Shown here: piece by piece, positions 25,326-32,915 of the stretch
Layout of the letters: every line of letters starts with the position of its first letter
Position numbering within the stretch: position 1 is the stretch's first letter
DNA from: Verrucomicrobia bacterium Tous-C9LFEB
GTDB taxonomy: Bacteria > Verrucomicrobiota > Verrucomicrobiia > Methylacidiphilales > UBA1321
Length of the DNA stretch: 64,000 nt
NCBI GenBank assembly: GCA_002304345.1
Contig: NEUU01000016.1
Span: forward strand, 1 to 64,000
Direction: 5' to 3'
Made by a program: the position numbers and the translations under genes
The notes under the pieces: model-generated
Seen by the model: only the letters and a program-made list of their open reading frames with translations
The model's database searches: none
What the model was told of the DNA's origin: nothing

Positions 25326-26885
25326 TCACGCTGGTGGTTTGATCGATTCGGCGTAGGTCTGGGAGGGATTATCGCCGAGATAATCGATGGCGATGCGGTC
25401 GGGCTCGCCGGTGAAATCGATATGGTACAAGCCGAAGCGCGGGGTGTAGGAGCCCCACTCGTAATTATCGAAGAGCGACCAGTGCAGATAGCCGATGAGG
25501 GGACAGCCTTCGTTCACCAACTCCTTCACGATGCGCACGTGCTCGCGGAGATAGACGCTCCGCGCGAATTGATCGCGGCGGCGGAACGCGGTGTTGTCGG
25601 TGCGGCGGCGCTGGGCCATGCCATTCTCGGCGATGAGCAGCGGCAGACCGCGCTTGGCCAGTTGATGGGCGAAGAAGGAGAGCCCCTCCGGCAGAACGCG
25701 CCAATCCCACCATTTGCTGGCGACGGCCTCGAGCAGCCAGTCGCGCAGCGAGCGACGGCGGGGTTCGTAATCGCCGAAGTGCGGCCAGCGCAAAGCATGT
25801 GCGATAAACGGATCGTAATAATCGAAGGCGATGTAGTCGATGAGCGGCTCGTTGCTCTGGTAGATGAGATTGATGACGCGCTGCCACGCGGGGGTGCGCA
25901 GAGGCGCGGCGCCGATGGATTCATGCCAGCGCTTGATCCATTGCCCGATGTGATAGCGCGGGCTGTGATTGGGCATGAGTTTTTCCGCCGCGAACGCGCG
26001 ATTGAACTCGAGCATCTTGTGGTGCAGGTGGGCGTGCACATCGCGACGCGCCACGCCATGCGCGCGGCAGAGAAACAGATCGGTCAGCGCGACGTCCATC
26101 CAGTAGAGGTCGCTGGAATAGTTATTGAATGTGACCGCGGGCCGCTTCGCGTCGTGCGCCGCATAAATCTCGCGGATGGCGAGACAGGCGCGGGCATGCG
26201 CTTCGAGCAAATGGCCGAGACAAAGAGCCGCCTTGCCAATCCCACCGCCCACGCTGCTGGGAAACGCGCGGGAGATGTAGTGATTGATGCAAAGCATGTT
26301 CGGCTCGTTGACCGTGATGTAGAAATGCGGCGGTTCGCAGTGGAATTCTTCCGGCAGCACGCGCAGCAAATAGTCGACGGTGTGGCGAACGTAATCGACA
26401 AAGTGGGTGACGGTCTCGGGATTCAACCACGCGTCCATGCCGAGCCACGCGGGATGGGTGAAATGATGCAGCGTGACGATCGGTTCCTGACCGGCACGGC
26501 GGCAGGCGGCGAGTAATTGGGCGTAGTGATGGAGCGCTTCGTCATCGAACGGTGGTGGCGGCAGCATCGCGCGGCGGTCGGTGGGCAGCTCGCGCGTGGG
26601 TTGGATGCGGCTCCATTCCAGACTCAACCGAAAGGCGTTGAGGCCGAGATTTTGGCAGAGATCGAAATCGGCCGGATACCGGTGCCAGAAATCGGCGCTG
26701 CGTCCGCTGGCGGGAACGTCGCCGGAACTTTCGGCCCAGACCCAGTTGTTCAGCGGCTGGCCGGTGCCGTTGTAACCGCCCTCGGCCTGATAGCCGGAGG
26801 TGGCGACGCCCCACATGAAGTGACGGCGTTTCGTCTCGGCCGCCTCCGCGCATTCCGGTTGTAGAAGGGAGTCGGAATGGCTCAT
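25326..26885 (-). CDS. GH1 family beta-glycosidase
   Basis: Predicted to hydrolyse beta-glucosides or beta-galactosides. The barrel begins FMWGVATSGYQAEGGYNGTG near residue 23. LGLNAFRLSLEWSRIQP follows near 80, the acid/base Glu is in TVNEPN near 193, and the nucleophile is in PLLIAENGMA near 418. GYLHWSLFDNYEW follows near 470. At 519 residues it is slightly long. No signal peptide is visible. It overlaps the next gene by four bases (its start is within the end of the glycosyltransferase gene), so the two are coupled; a link between a glucosidase and a glycolipid transferase would be unusual. Confidence 0.93.
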   Translation of the reverse strand: MSHSDSLLQPECAEAAETKRRHFMWGVATSGYQAEGGYNGTGQPLNNWVWAESSGDVPASGRSADFWHRYPADFDLCQNLGLNAFRLSLEWSRIQPTRELPTDRRAMLPPPPFDDEALHHYAQLLAACRRAGQEPIVTLHHFTHPAWLGMDAWLNPETVTHFVDYVRHTVDYLLRVLPEEFHCEPPHFYITVNEPNMLCINHYISRAFPSSVGGGIGKAALCLGHLLEAHARACLAIREIYAAHDAKRPAVTFNNYSSDLYWMDVALTDLFLCRAHGVARRDVHAHLHHKMLEFNRAFAAEKLMPNHSPRYHIGQWIKRWHESIGAAPLRTPAWQRVINLIYQSNEPLIDYIAFDYYDPFIAHALRWPHFGDYEPRRRSLRDWLLEAVASKWWDWRVLPEGLSFFAHQLAKRGLPLLIAENGMAQRRRTDNTAFRRRDQFARSVYLREHVRIVKELVNEGCPLIGYLHWSLFDNYEWGSYTPRFGLYHIDFTGEPDRIAIDYLGDNPSQTYAESIKPPA

Positions 26886-28114
26886 GATTTCTTGCCGAGA
26901 GTGGCGACTTTTTGCATCTCTGCCTGCTGTTCTTCCGGTACGGCGATGGGTTGTTGCGACGACGGCTCCTGCAGCAACACGCGAGCGATTTCGCGGGCGG
27001 CGTGGGGACGACCATAGCGGCGGGCTTGGGCTCGCATCCGTTCTATAACGGATGGATTCTCCAAAAGTTGCGTGATTTTATAGGCGAGCGTGGTGAATTC
27101 GTTGCACTTGATGGCGATGCCCTTTTCGAGGAGGTGATCGCTATTGCGTTCTTCCTGTCCGGGAATGGGCGAGACGATGACCATGGGCAATTCCATGGCG
27201 AGCGCTTCGGCGGTGGTGAGTCCGCCGGGTTTGCCAATGAAGAGATCGGCGGCGGCCATCCACTTGTGCATTTCGGTGGTGAAGCCGAGCAGTTTCACGC
27301 GCACATGCGGCGAGGCGGCGCGTTCGACGCGTTCCGCGAGCCGGGCTTTGAGCTCTTCATTCTTGCCGCAAACGATGACAACTTGCGCGGGGCGTTGGAG
27401 GCGGAAGAGACCTTCGATCACGCCTTCGGCCGGACTGACCCCCATGGCTCCGGCGGAGACAAGAAAGAGCGGGATGTTCGGGTCGAGCCCCGCCTCGATG
27501 CGAATGGCGGCGCGGTCCCACGGCTCATTGAAAATGGGGTCAATCGGAATGCCGCTGACGGTCACGCGATCGGCCGGCAGGCCGAGATTTTCGAGGTGGA
27601 CCTTGGTCTCGTCGAGCGCGACGAAGTAGCGATGGAAGAGGCTGCACAGCCACATGGCGTGCATGTCGAAATCGGTGACGACGATGGAGAGGCGCGTGTC
27701 CAATTTCTTTTTCGCCATGAGATAGGCGATGATTTCGGCGGGAAGAAAATGGGTGCAGACGACGATGTCGGGATTGAACTCGGAGATGAATTTGATGAGC
27801 GGCCGGGTGTTGAGCCGGTCGAGCATGAGGCGCATCTTGTCGGTCTTCCACGGTTCGTCGCTGGTCTTGTACAACCAGCCGAGCATGGTGGGGGCGTCCT
27901 GCACCATCTTGATGTAGAGCTTCGAGTAGAAGTCGCGGAAGAGTTTGTTCGTGTAGACGAGCGCGTCGAAGTGGACGACCTCGGCGGCGGGGTCTTCGAG
28001 ACGAAACGCTTTTTCCAACGCTTGCGCGGCCCGCACGTGGCCGGTGCCCGCGCTGACGGAGAGAATGAGGACTTTTTTGGACATGTTCTCAGGAAGGCTG
28101 TCTGCGGACGTCAT
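26882..28114 (-). CDS. Glycosyltransferase related to diacylglycerol glucosyl/galactosyltransferases (GT28)
   Basis: The N-terminus MSKKVLILSVSAGTGHVRAAQALEKAF (here given in two parts by domain) is the acceptor domain of MGDG synthase / UgtP-like enzymes. The C-terminal half has GFTTEMHKWMAAADLFIGKP and GGLTTAEALAMELPMVI, the sugar-nucleotide site. It probably transfers a hexose to diacylglycerol at the inner membrane. The annotated start is 28114, but the ATG at 28084, at the beginning of family similarity, is equally likely. The stop overlaps the GH1 start. Confidence 0.85.
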   Translation of the reverse strand: MTSADSLPENMSKKVLILSVSAGTGHVRAAQALEKAFRLEDPAAEVVHFDALVYTNKLFRDFYSKLYIKMVQDAPTMLGWLYKTSDEPWKTDKMRLMLDRLNTRPLIKFISEFNPDIVVCTHFLPAEIIAYLMAKKKLDTRLSIVVTDFDMHAMWLCSLFHRYFVALDETKVHLENLGLPADRVTVSGIPIDPIFNEPWDRAAIRIEAGLDPNIPLFLVSAGAMGVSPAEGVIEGLFRLQRPAQVVIVCGKNEELKARLAERVERAASPHVRVKLLGFTTEMHKWMAAADLFIGKPGGLTTAEALAMELPMVIVSPIPGQEERNSDHLLEKGIAIKCNEFTTLAYKITQLLENPSVIERMRAQARRYGRPHAAREIARVLLQEPSSQQPIAVPEEQQAEMQKVATLGKKS

Positions 28115-28463
28115 TTTAGTCCGTTGCAGGGGAAAGCCAGCGTAAAATGCGGCGTCACCAGATTGTTACGGGAGTCCCATTGCCAATTTTGAATTTCCAA
28201 ATGCCAATTGAAAGGGAGTTGTGCAAAATCACCCGCAAGTCAGAGCTTCCACTGGAGATCGACACTCCCCGGCGCTGCGCGCCACTTCTCTTGATAGTGC
28301 ATTGCTAATGAGTCATGGTATTGCGGTCTTCTGTAGGGCGTTTCGGTGAAACGCCATGGCGACTCATCGAGTCGCCCTACAGTCGGAGGGCCTTGATGAA
28401 ACCAATACTGGTTAGCAATTCCCTTGATAGAGGGTGGCGTTACCGTGTCCAGCGACACGCTGG
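28115..28463. other. Gene-free gap with repeats
   Basis: A 349-bp gap without a coding signal. It holds the CCCCGGCGCTGCGCGCCACT family (about 28268-28289), a TGTAGGGCG palindrome (28331-28382) and a CCAGCGACACGCTGG copy (28448-28462). Confidence 0.7.
28331..28382. repeat. 52-bp TGTAGGGCG palindromic repeat
   Basis: It begins CTGTAGGGCGTTTCGGTGAA and ends in its complement with a second internal hairpin (GGCGACTCATCGAGTCGCC). It is the same family as the 118-bp elements but without the long core. Confidence 0.8.
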
Positions 28464-29126
28464 CTATTTTTTGACGCCGCCGATGAAGAGACAATGGACG
28501 CCACCAAACTGGATGCTGTCCTGCACGCTGAGCCAGCGTTCCTTCACCTGTTGACCCGCCACGTAGGTGCCGTTGGTCGAGCCGAGATCTTTCAGGAAAA
28601 CGCCGTTGCGGGAATATTCTATCGACGCGTGGCGTTGGGAAATCGTGGCATCGGGCACGACGATATCGTTGGTCGACGCGCGACCGATGTAGGCGAGGCC
28701 GGGACGAATCGGGAAGGTCTTGATCTCGGTGCCGAGGGTGATGCGCAAATAGGGGTTCGTGGGCGAGAGCCGGATGGGCTGCGTCTCGGTCGATTCGTCG
28801 CCGCTCTCGTCCTTGATGCGGGCCGCTTCGCAAAGCACCTGCACGTAGGGCATGGTGATCGTCTGCCGCTTGGGCCGCTCGCCAACGATGAATTCGGTCT
28901 GGGGATCGCGGAGATTGATGAGGGCGATGGCCGCTTCCAGGCCGGAACGCAGGCCGAATTGCGCGTCCACAATTTCGCCATCAACGAGATTGATGCGCGC
29001 GGGCGCGGGAACATTGGTGATGTAGATTTCGCCCGTTTTGTTGCTCAAGGCAAATGCCTGAATCTGTTCGGCTATGCTGAGCAGATTACCGAGTCGTACC
29101 GTATCGCGGCGCAGGTCAGAATTCAT
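28464..29126 (-). CDS. FHA-domain protein with N-terminal DUF4388-like domain
   Basis: A 220-residue signalling adaptor. Residues 10-85 (LLSIAEQIQAFALSNKTGEI, then LVDGEIVDAQFG) match the DUF4388/PATAN-like domain found with bacterial two-component and Ser/Thr kinase systems. Residues about 140-212 form an FHA domain, with the phosphothreonine-binding residues in YIGRAS, ISQRHASIEY and LGSTNGTYV. It should dock a phosphorylated partner, but no Ser/Thr kinase gene lies in the window. It is separated from its neighbours and is probably monocistronic. Confidence 0.88.
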   Translation of the reverse strand: MNSDLRRDTVRLGNLLSIAEQIQAFALSNKTGEIYITNVPAPARINLVDGEIVDAQFGLRSGLEAAIALINLRDPQTEFIVGERPKRQTITMPYVQVLCEAARIKDESGDESTETQPIRLSPTNPYLRITLGTEIKTFPIRPGLAYIGRASTNDIVVPDATISQRHASIEYSRNGVFLKDLGSTNGTYVAGQQVKERWLSVQDSIQFGGVHCLFIGGVKK

Positions 29127-29325
29127 CCAGACCCGTAGTATAGAACGGAATGCCTTCTAGGTCTAGCGCCGTATTGCTTAAAACAGGTGCACCAATGATG
29201 TCTGCGAACCACCTACCACGGGGCAAATTTTGCCTTCCTATACTTCATGGACGGGATACGACAGGGAACGATCGCCGCCGCTTTTGCCTTGTCAGGTCGC
29301 AGGCGAGCCGAAATGATCTCCGTCC

Positions 29326-30273
29326 ATGGCCACCGCAACTCCCACCCCGCTCCTGTCCATAGTGGTCTCCGTCTATAAGGAGGAAGGCAATATCACGCCT
29401 TTCCTCACGCGCATTGTGCCGTTGCTCGAGACGCTTTCGCCCGAATTTGAAATTATCTTTGCGCTCGACCCGTGCCCGGACCGGACGGAGGAAATCATCC
29501 TCGAACACCGCAACCTCGATCCGCGCGTCAAGCTCCTGAAATTCTCGCGTCGCTTCGGTCAGCCGATGGCGACGCTGGCGGGCTTGCAATATGCAAGCGG
29601 GCAGGCCGTGATCGTGATGGATGTGGATTTGCAAGACCCCCCGGATCTGATTCCGCAGATGGTGGCGAAATGGCGCGAGGGTTTCGATGTGGTCTACGCG
29701 CAACGCCGCAATCGCGATGGCGAGACGCTGATCAAGAAAGTCGTCTCGGCCGTCGGCTACAAGATCATCAACCGCATCGCGGAAGTGGAAATTCCGCCGA
29801 ACACGGGTGACTTCCGCCTGATGAGCCGCCGCGTGGTGGACGAAATTAACAAGCTCAAGGAAGTGCATGGATTCCTGCGGGGACTGGTCGCATTGGTGGG
29901 CTTCAAGCAGACGTCGATCCTGTTCGACCGCCCGGCGCGTTACTCGGGCGCGGGCAATTACAATCGTTTCCTCGGGTCGTTGCGCATCGGCTTGAACGGC
30001 ATGATCTGTTTTTCCAGCGCGCTGCTGTCGATCAGCACCGTCGTCGGCTTTGCACTGATCGGCCTGAGCCTGCTGTGGGCGCTGCTCGTGGTGGTGGTTC
30101 TGCTGGCGGGCGGTTGCCTGCCGCTGGGGCTCAGCGTCATCGCGTTTTTGATCACGCTCTGTGGCGGCATCCAGCTCGTCGCCATCGGCATCCTCGGCGA
30201 ATACCTCTCGCGCATCTACGACGAGGTGAAGCAACGGCCGAAGTTCATCATCGATCAGAAGTACGGGTGGTAG
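29326..30273 (+). CDS. GT2 polyprenyl-phosphate glycosyltransferase with two C-terminal membrane helices
   Basis: The GT-A domain has SIVVSVYKEEGNI near residue 10, VIVMDVDLQDPPDLI near 97 (metal-binding DxD) and TGDFRLMSRRVV near 163. Two hydrophobic helices occupy about 225-290 (LLSISTVVGFALIGLSLLWA and VIAFLITLCGGIQLVAIGIL), followed by the usual GEYLSRIYDEVKQRPKFII end. This is the DPM1/GtrB-like group that makes polyprenyl-phosphate sugar donors for envelope glycans. The next gene is thiH, so its context says little. Confidence 0.92.
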   Translation: MATATPTPLLSIVVSVYKEEGNITPFLTRIVPLLETLSPEFEIIFALDPCPDRTEEIILEHRNLDPRVKLLKFSRRFGQPMATLAGLQYASGQAVIVMDVDLQDPPDLIPQMVAKWREGFDVVYAQRRNRDGETLIKKVVSAVGYKIINRIAEVEIPPNTGDFRLMSRRVVDEINKLKEVHGFLRGLVALVGFKQTSILFDRPARYSGAGNYNRFLGSLRIGLNGMICFSSALLSISTVVGFALIGLSLLWALLVVVVLLAGGCLPLGLSVIAFLITLCGGIQLVAIGILGEYLSRIYDEVKQRPKFIIDQKYGW

Positions 30274-30302
30274 CCAAAACCGTTGAGAGAGGTGAGACGA
30301 TA

Positions 30303-30421
30303 CTGTAGGGCGGTTCTGTGAACCGCCGCTGGCACCGCAGGTGCCACGAGTGGGGAGTTTGCATTCCGATTTTAGATGGCAGCTTTGCTGCCAATCGGCG
30401 GTTCACCGAACCGCCCTACAG
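30303..30421. repeat. 118-bp inverted-repeat element, copy B (opposite orientation)
   Basis: The same element as at 25165-25282 but reversed: the core now reads TGGCACCGCAGGTGCCA first and GGCAGCTTTGCTGCC last. The two copies differ at only a few positions, which suggests recent movement. They sit about 5 kb apart in inverted orientation. Confidence 0.85.
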
Positions 30422-30531
30422 CAAGGCACCCGCTGCCAAACCGTTGTAACAGCTATCCCTAAACTTCCACCCGTGGCGTCAGCGTTACGCTGCTCACGCT
30501 GCCTTGCAGTTTCGGAGGACCGGTCTATGCT

Positions 30532-31683
30532 ATGGGGATCATGTCTTTCTCGTCCGAATTCATTCATCGTCATGGTCCCCTCACCGGTGCTGTGGCGCGA
30601 TTCGCCCAACTCCTGGAACCGAAAACGGGGCCGGAACTGGAAGCGATGGCGCAGGAAGCCAACCGGCTGACCCGCCAACATTTCGGCCGCACCATCCGCA
30701 TGTTCGGACCGGTCTACCTCTCGAACGAGTGCATCAACAACTGCAAGTACTGCGGCTTCTCGCGCGATAACCCGATCCTGCGCGTCACGCTGACCCCCGA
30801 GCAGGTCGAGACCGAGGCAAAATTCCTCGCGAATCAAGGCTTCCGCAGCATTTTGCTCGTCGCGGGCGAACATCCGAAATTCGTCTCGGAAGATTACCTC
30901 GTGAAATGTGTCGAAAAAATCCGCCCGTTCACTCCTTCGATCGGCATTGAAGTCGGCCCGATGGAAACCGAAGGCTACCTCCCCATCGTCAAAGCGGGCG
31001 CGGAATATCTCATCGTTTTTCAGGAAACCTACGACCCGGTGGTGTACGAGGACATGCACGTCTTCGGACCCAAGAAAGATTACGCCTGGCGTATGGATTG
31101 CCCCGAGCGCGGCTACGCGGCGGGCTTCCGTCGACTCGGCATCGGCGCGTTGTTCGGCCTCGCCCCGTGGCGCGAGGAAGCCATCGCGCTGGCGATGCAC
31201 ACGCAGTATTTGCTGAAGCATTGCTGGAAGGCGTTCGTCCACGTCACGCTCCCGCGATTGCGCCCCGCCGCGGGCGGTTTCCAACCGCACTACGAATTCA
31301 ATGATCGCGACATGACGCAGGTCATCTGCGCCCTGCGCATTTGCTTCCCGCAAATCGGCATCACGCAGTCCACGCGCGAACGGCCGGAATTCCGCGACGC
31401 GCTCATGCAGCTCGGCGTGACGACCATCAGCGCCGCCTCACGCACCGAGCCGGGTGGGTACACCGGCGCGGGCCGCGATCAATTGCACCAGACGAAAAAA
31501 GGCATTCGCGGCGAAGCGATCAAGGACGTCACGCCCGACATGAACGCCGAGGAACAATTCCACATCGCCGACAGCCGCACCGTGCCGGAAGTGGTGGCCC
31601 GCCTGCGCGAGATGGGTCTCGAACCGGTCTGGAAAGATTGGGATCAATCGATTCAGAATGAGGTTGTACTGCTTAATAAGTAG
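30532..31683 (+). CDS. thiH: 2-iminoacetate synthase ThiH
   Basis: A radical SAM tyrosine lyase that makes dehydroglycine for the thiazole part of thiamin. The cluster-binding motif is CINNCKYC near residue 66, with VYLSNECIN before it. AGEHPKFVSEDYL and the C-terminal AASRTEPGGYTGAGRD are typical of ThiH. At 383 residues the length is normal. GGAGG lies upstream of 30532, though an ATG at 30527 in another frame is spaced better and 30541 is also possible. ThiS follows 170 bp downstream; thiG and thiF are not in the window. Confidence 0.93.
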   Translation: MGIMSFSSEFIHRHGPLTGAVARFAQLLEPKTGPELEAMAQEANRLTRQHFGRTIRMFGPVYLSNECINNCKYCGFSRDNPILRVTLTPEQVETEAKFLANQGFRSILLVAGEHPKFVSEDYLVKCVEKIRPFTPSIGIEVGPMETEGYLPIVKAGAEYLIVFQETYDPVVYEDMHVFGPKKDYAWRMDCPERGYAAGFRRLGIGALFGLAPWREEAIALAMHTQYLLKHCWKAFVHVTLPRLRPAAGGFQPHYEFNDRDMTQVICALRICFPQIGITQSTRERPEFRDALMQLGVTTISAASRTEPGGYTGAGRDQLHQTKKGIRGEAIKDVTPDMNAEEQFHIADSRTVPEVVARLREMGLEPVWKDWDQSIQNEVVLLNK

Positions 31684-31698
31684 CCATGATCTTTTTTC

Positions 31699-31830
31699 AC
31701 ACACCCCGGCGCTCCGCGCCACCCCTCTTGATAGAGGGGATTTCGGCAACTGGACCTCTCGCAAGCAGGAGTCCCCTCTATCAAGAGGGAAGGGGAACGT
31801 GTGGTAGCACCGCGGAGCGCCGGGGTGTGT
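31699..31830. repeat. 132-bp inverted-repeat element between thiH and thiS
   Basis: Perfect 20-bp terminal inverted repeats (31699-31718 and 31811-31830) enclose a second inverted pair containing CTCTTGATAGAGGGGA (31720-31740 and about 31772-31795). Fragments of the same family occur at about 28268 (CCCCGGCGCTGCGCGCCACT) and 37066. It carries no gene, so it is a miniature element. Confidence 0.85.
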
Positions 31831-31856
31831 CCCCCTAAATTCCACGTTTTCATGTC

Positions 31857-32075
31857 ATGATCGCCCAACAGAAAATCACTGTCTTCGCCAACGGCCAGGC
31901 CAAGCAAGTCGACGGCGCGACCACCCTCGGCGCGCTTGCCACGTCGTTCAACCTGCCGCACCAAATGGTGCTCGTGGAACTGAACGGCACCGCCCTCCTG
32001 CGCGACGAGTGGCCCGATAAAGTTCTCTCCCACGGCGACCGCGTCGAATTCATCAAAGTCGTCGCGGGTGGGTAG
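31857..32075 (+). CDS. thiS: Sulfur carrier protein ThiS
   Basis: A 72-residue beta-grasp protein ending in the required GG (FIKVVAGG). The C-terminal thiocarboxylate donates sulfur for thiazole formation. DGATTLGALATSFNLP and VLVELNGTALLRDEWPD are typical ThiS. It follows ThiH as expected for the pathway. The last 22 bases of the gene are repeated at 32836-32857, bounding an insertion that leaves the gene intact. Confidence 0.9.
   Translation: MIAQQKITVFANGQAKQVDGATTLGALATSFNLPHQMVLVELNGTALLRDEWPDKVLSHGDRVEFIKVVAGG
32054..32075. repeat. 22-bp direct repeat, left copy (thiS 3' end)
   Basis: Identical to 32836-32857 and containing the final codons and stop of thiS. The two copies bracket a 760-bp composite insertion. 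Confidence 0.9.
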
Positions 32076-32076
32076 T

Positions 32077-32226
32077 TGGATTGCGAGCCGCAAAAACGAC
32101 AAGGATAAAATCAAGGTGGCACAACGACTCCGAAGGGAAACGACCGTGACAGTCAGCTGGATAGCCCAGCGCCTTCACATGGGGACAGCTAACTCGCCTT
32201 CTACGGTGCTTAGTGAAATCAAGTAA
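32077..32226 (+). pseudogene. C-terminal remnant of a RAYT-type (REP-associated) transposase
   Basis: Read in one frame to the TAA at 32224, the sequence gives KVAQRLRRETTVTVSWIAQR followed by LHMGTANSP. This is the characteristic C-terminal helix-turn-helix of REP-associated tyrosine (Y1) transposases from this phylum. The catalytic N-terminal part is absent. It suggests that the palindromic elements here were mobilised by such enzymes encoded elsewhere. Confidence 0.7.
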
Positions 32227-32823
32227 TCAAGGAACTGACCCCTTTTTCCTTTTTCGCCTTTTCCTCGTGATGCTTTCGGGAATTTGAGATAAATAATTTA
32301 AAATTACTAAATTATGATTTCAGGGAATGGTGAAGGACCAAGTCTGGTGGAAAAAATAAGAAAATTTATTTCCTTGTGTATTATAATACCCGGAAGATTT
32401 TTTATAGTAACCACACTTTTCTTTTTTTTAATAAGATGGCTAGGGTATTCTGTTTTTTTTGCAAAGATCTGGAGAAAAAGAAATGCCGACCCTCGTGATA
32501 TTGATATTCACTGCAATTCCAAGCTTGTTTTTCGTTGTCCTTGGTTTTTTTACGTGGATTAATTTTTGCATGAGGAAGTTAGGGAAAGGGGTCAGTCCCT
32601 TGATTTCTTGATTAAGGAAAGATAAAAGGTGACTTTTCCCTGACGCTAATACTTTTGGAGCAAGTCAACCGATCCTTCGACAAGCTCAGGATGACGTAGA
32701 ATGAAGGTAATGTCTGAGGGTAGGCTTCTACTCTCACAAGAACTCTTCGTTACGTAGGGAATAAAAAGGGACAGTCCCCTTTTATGCTTAGTAAAATCAA
32801 GTAATCAAGGAACTGACCTCTTT
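32207..32823. repeat. Composite insertion with three copies of an ATCAAGTAATCAAGGAACTG motif
   Basis: Direct copies lie at about 32207-32246 and 32785-32823, and an inverted copy at about 32584-32620. Between the first two lies AT-rich DNA (32250-32580) unlike its surroundings. A truncated TCCTTCGACAAGCTCAGGAT element is at 32670-32753. A hairpin AAAAGGGACAGTCCCCTTTT lies near 32763-32782. Together these make a mosaic mobile segment. Confidence 0.7.
32314..32562 (+). CDS. Small AT-rich hypothetical membrane ORF
   Basis: An 82-residue ORF with one strongly hydrophobic stretch (SLCIIIPGRFFIVTTLFFFL). Its base composition is far below the region's and no ribosome-binding site is clear. It lies inside the composite insertion and may be cargo or a chance ORF. 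Confidence 0.25.
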   Translation: MISGNGEGPSLVEKIRKFISLCIIIPGRFFIVTTLFFFLIRWLGYSVFFAKIWRKRNADPRDIDIHCNSKLVFRCPWFFYVD

Positions 32824-32835
32824 CCACTTCTTTCA

Positions 32836-32857
32836 CAAAGTCGTCGCGGGTGGGTAG
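32836..32857. repeat. 22-bp direct repeat, right copy
   Basis: Exact repeat of the thiS 3' end (32054-32075). It is separated from it by the insertion and lies just before the HEAT-repeat gene. Confidence 0.9.
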
Positions 32858-32915
32858 TCCGGGAAGGGTCGTACATATCGTTTGACGTTTACTGCCGAAA
32901 GATCACGATGTCGGC

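Noticed and set aside
25179-28192. Plus-strand ORFs opposite the GH1 and glycosyltransferase genes
   Set aside because: Composition follows codon-position mirroring; no ribosome-binding sites or motifs.
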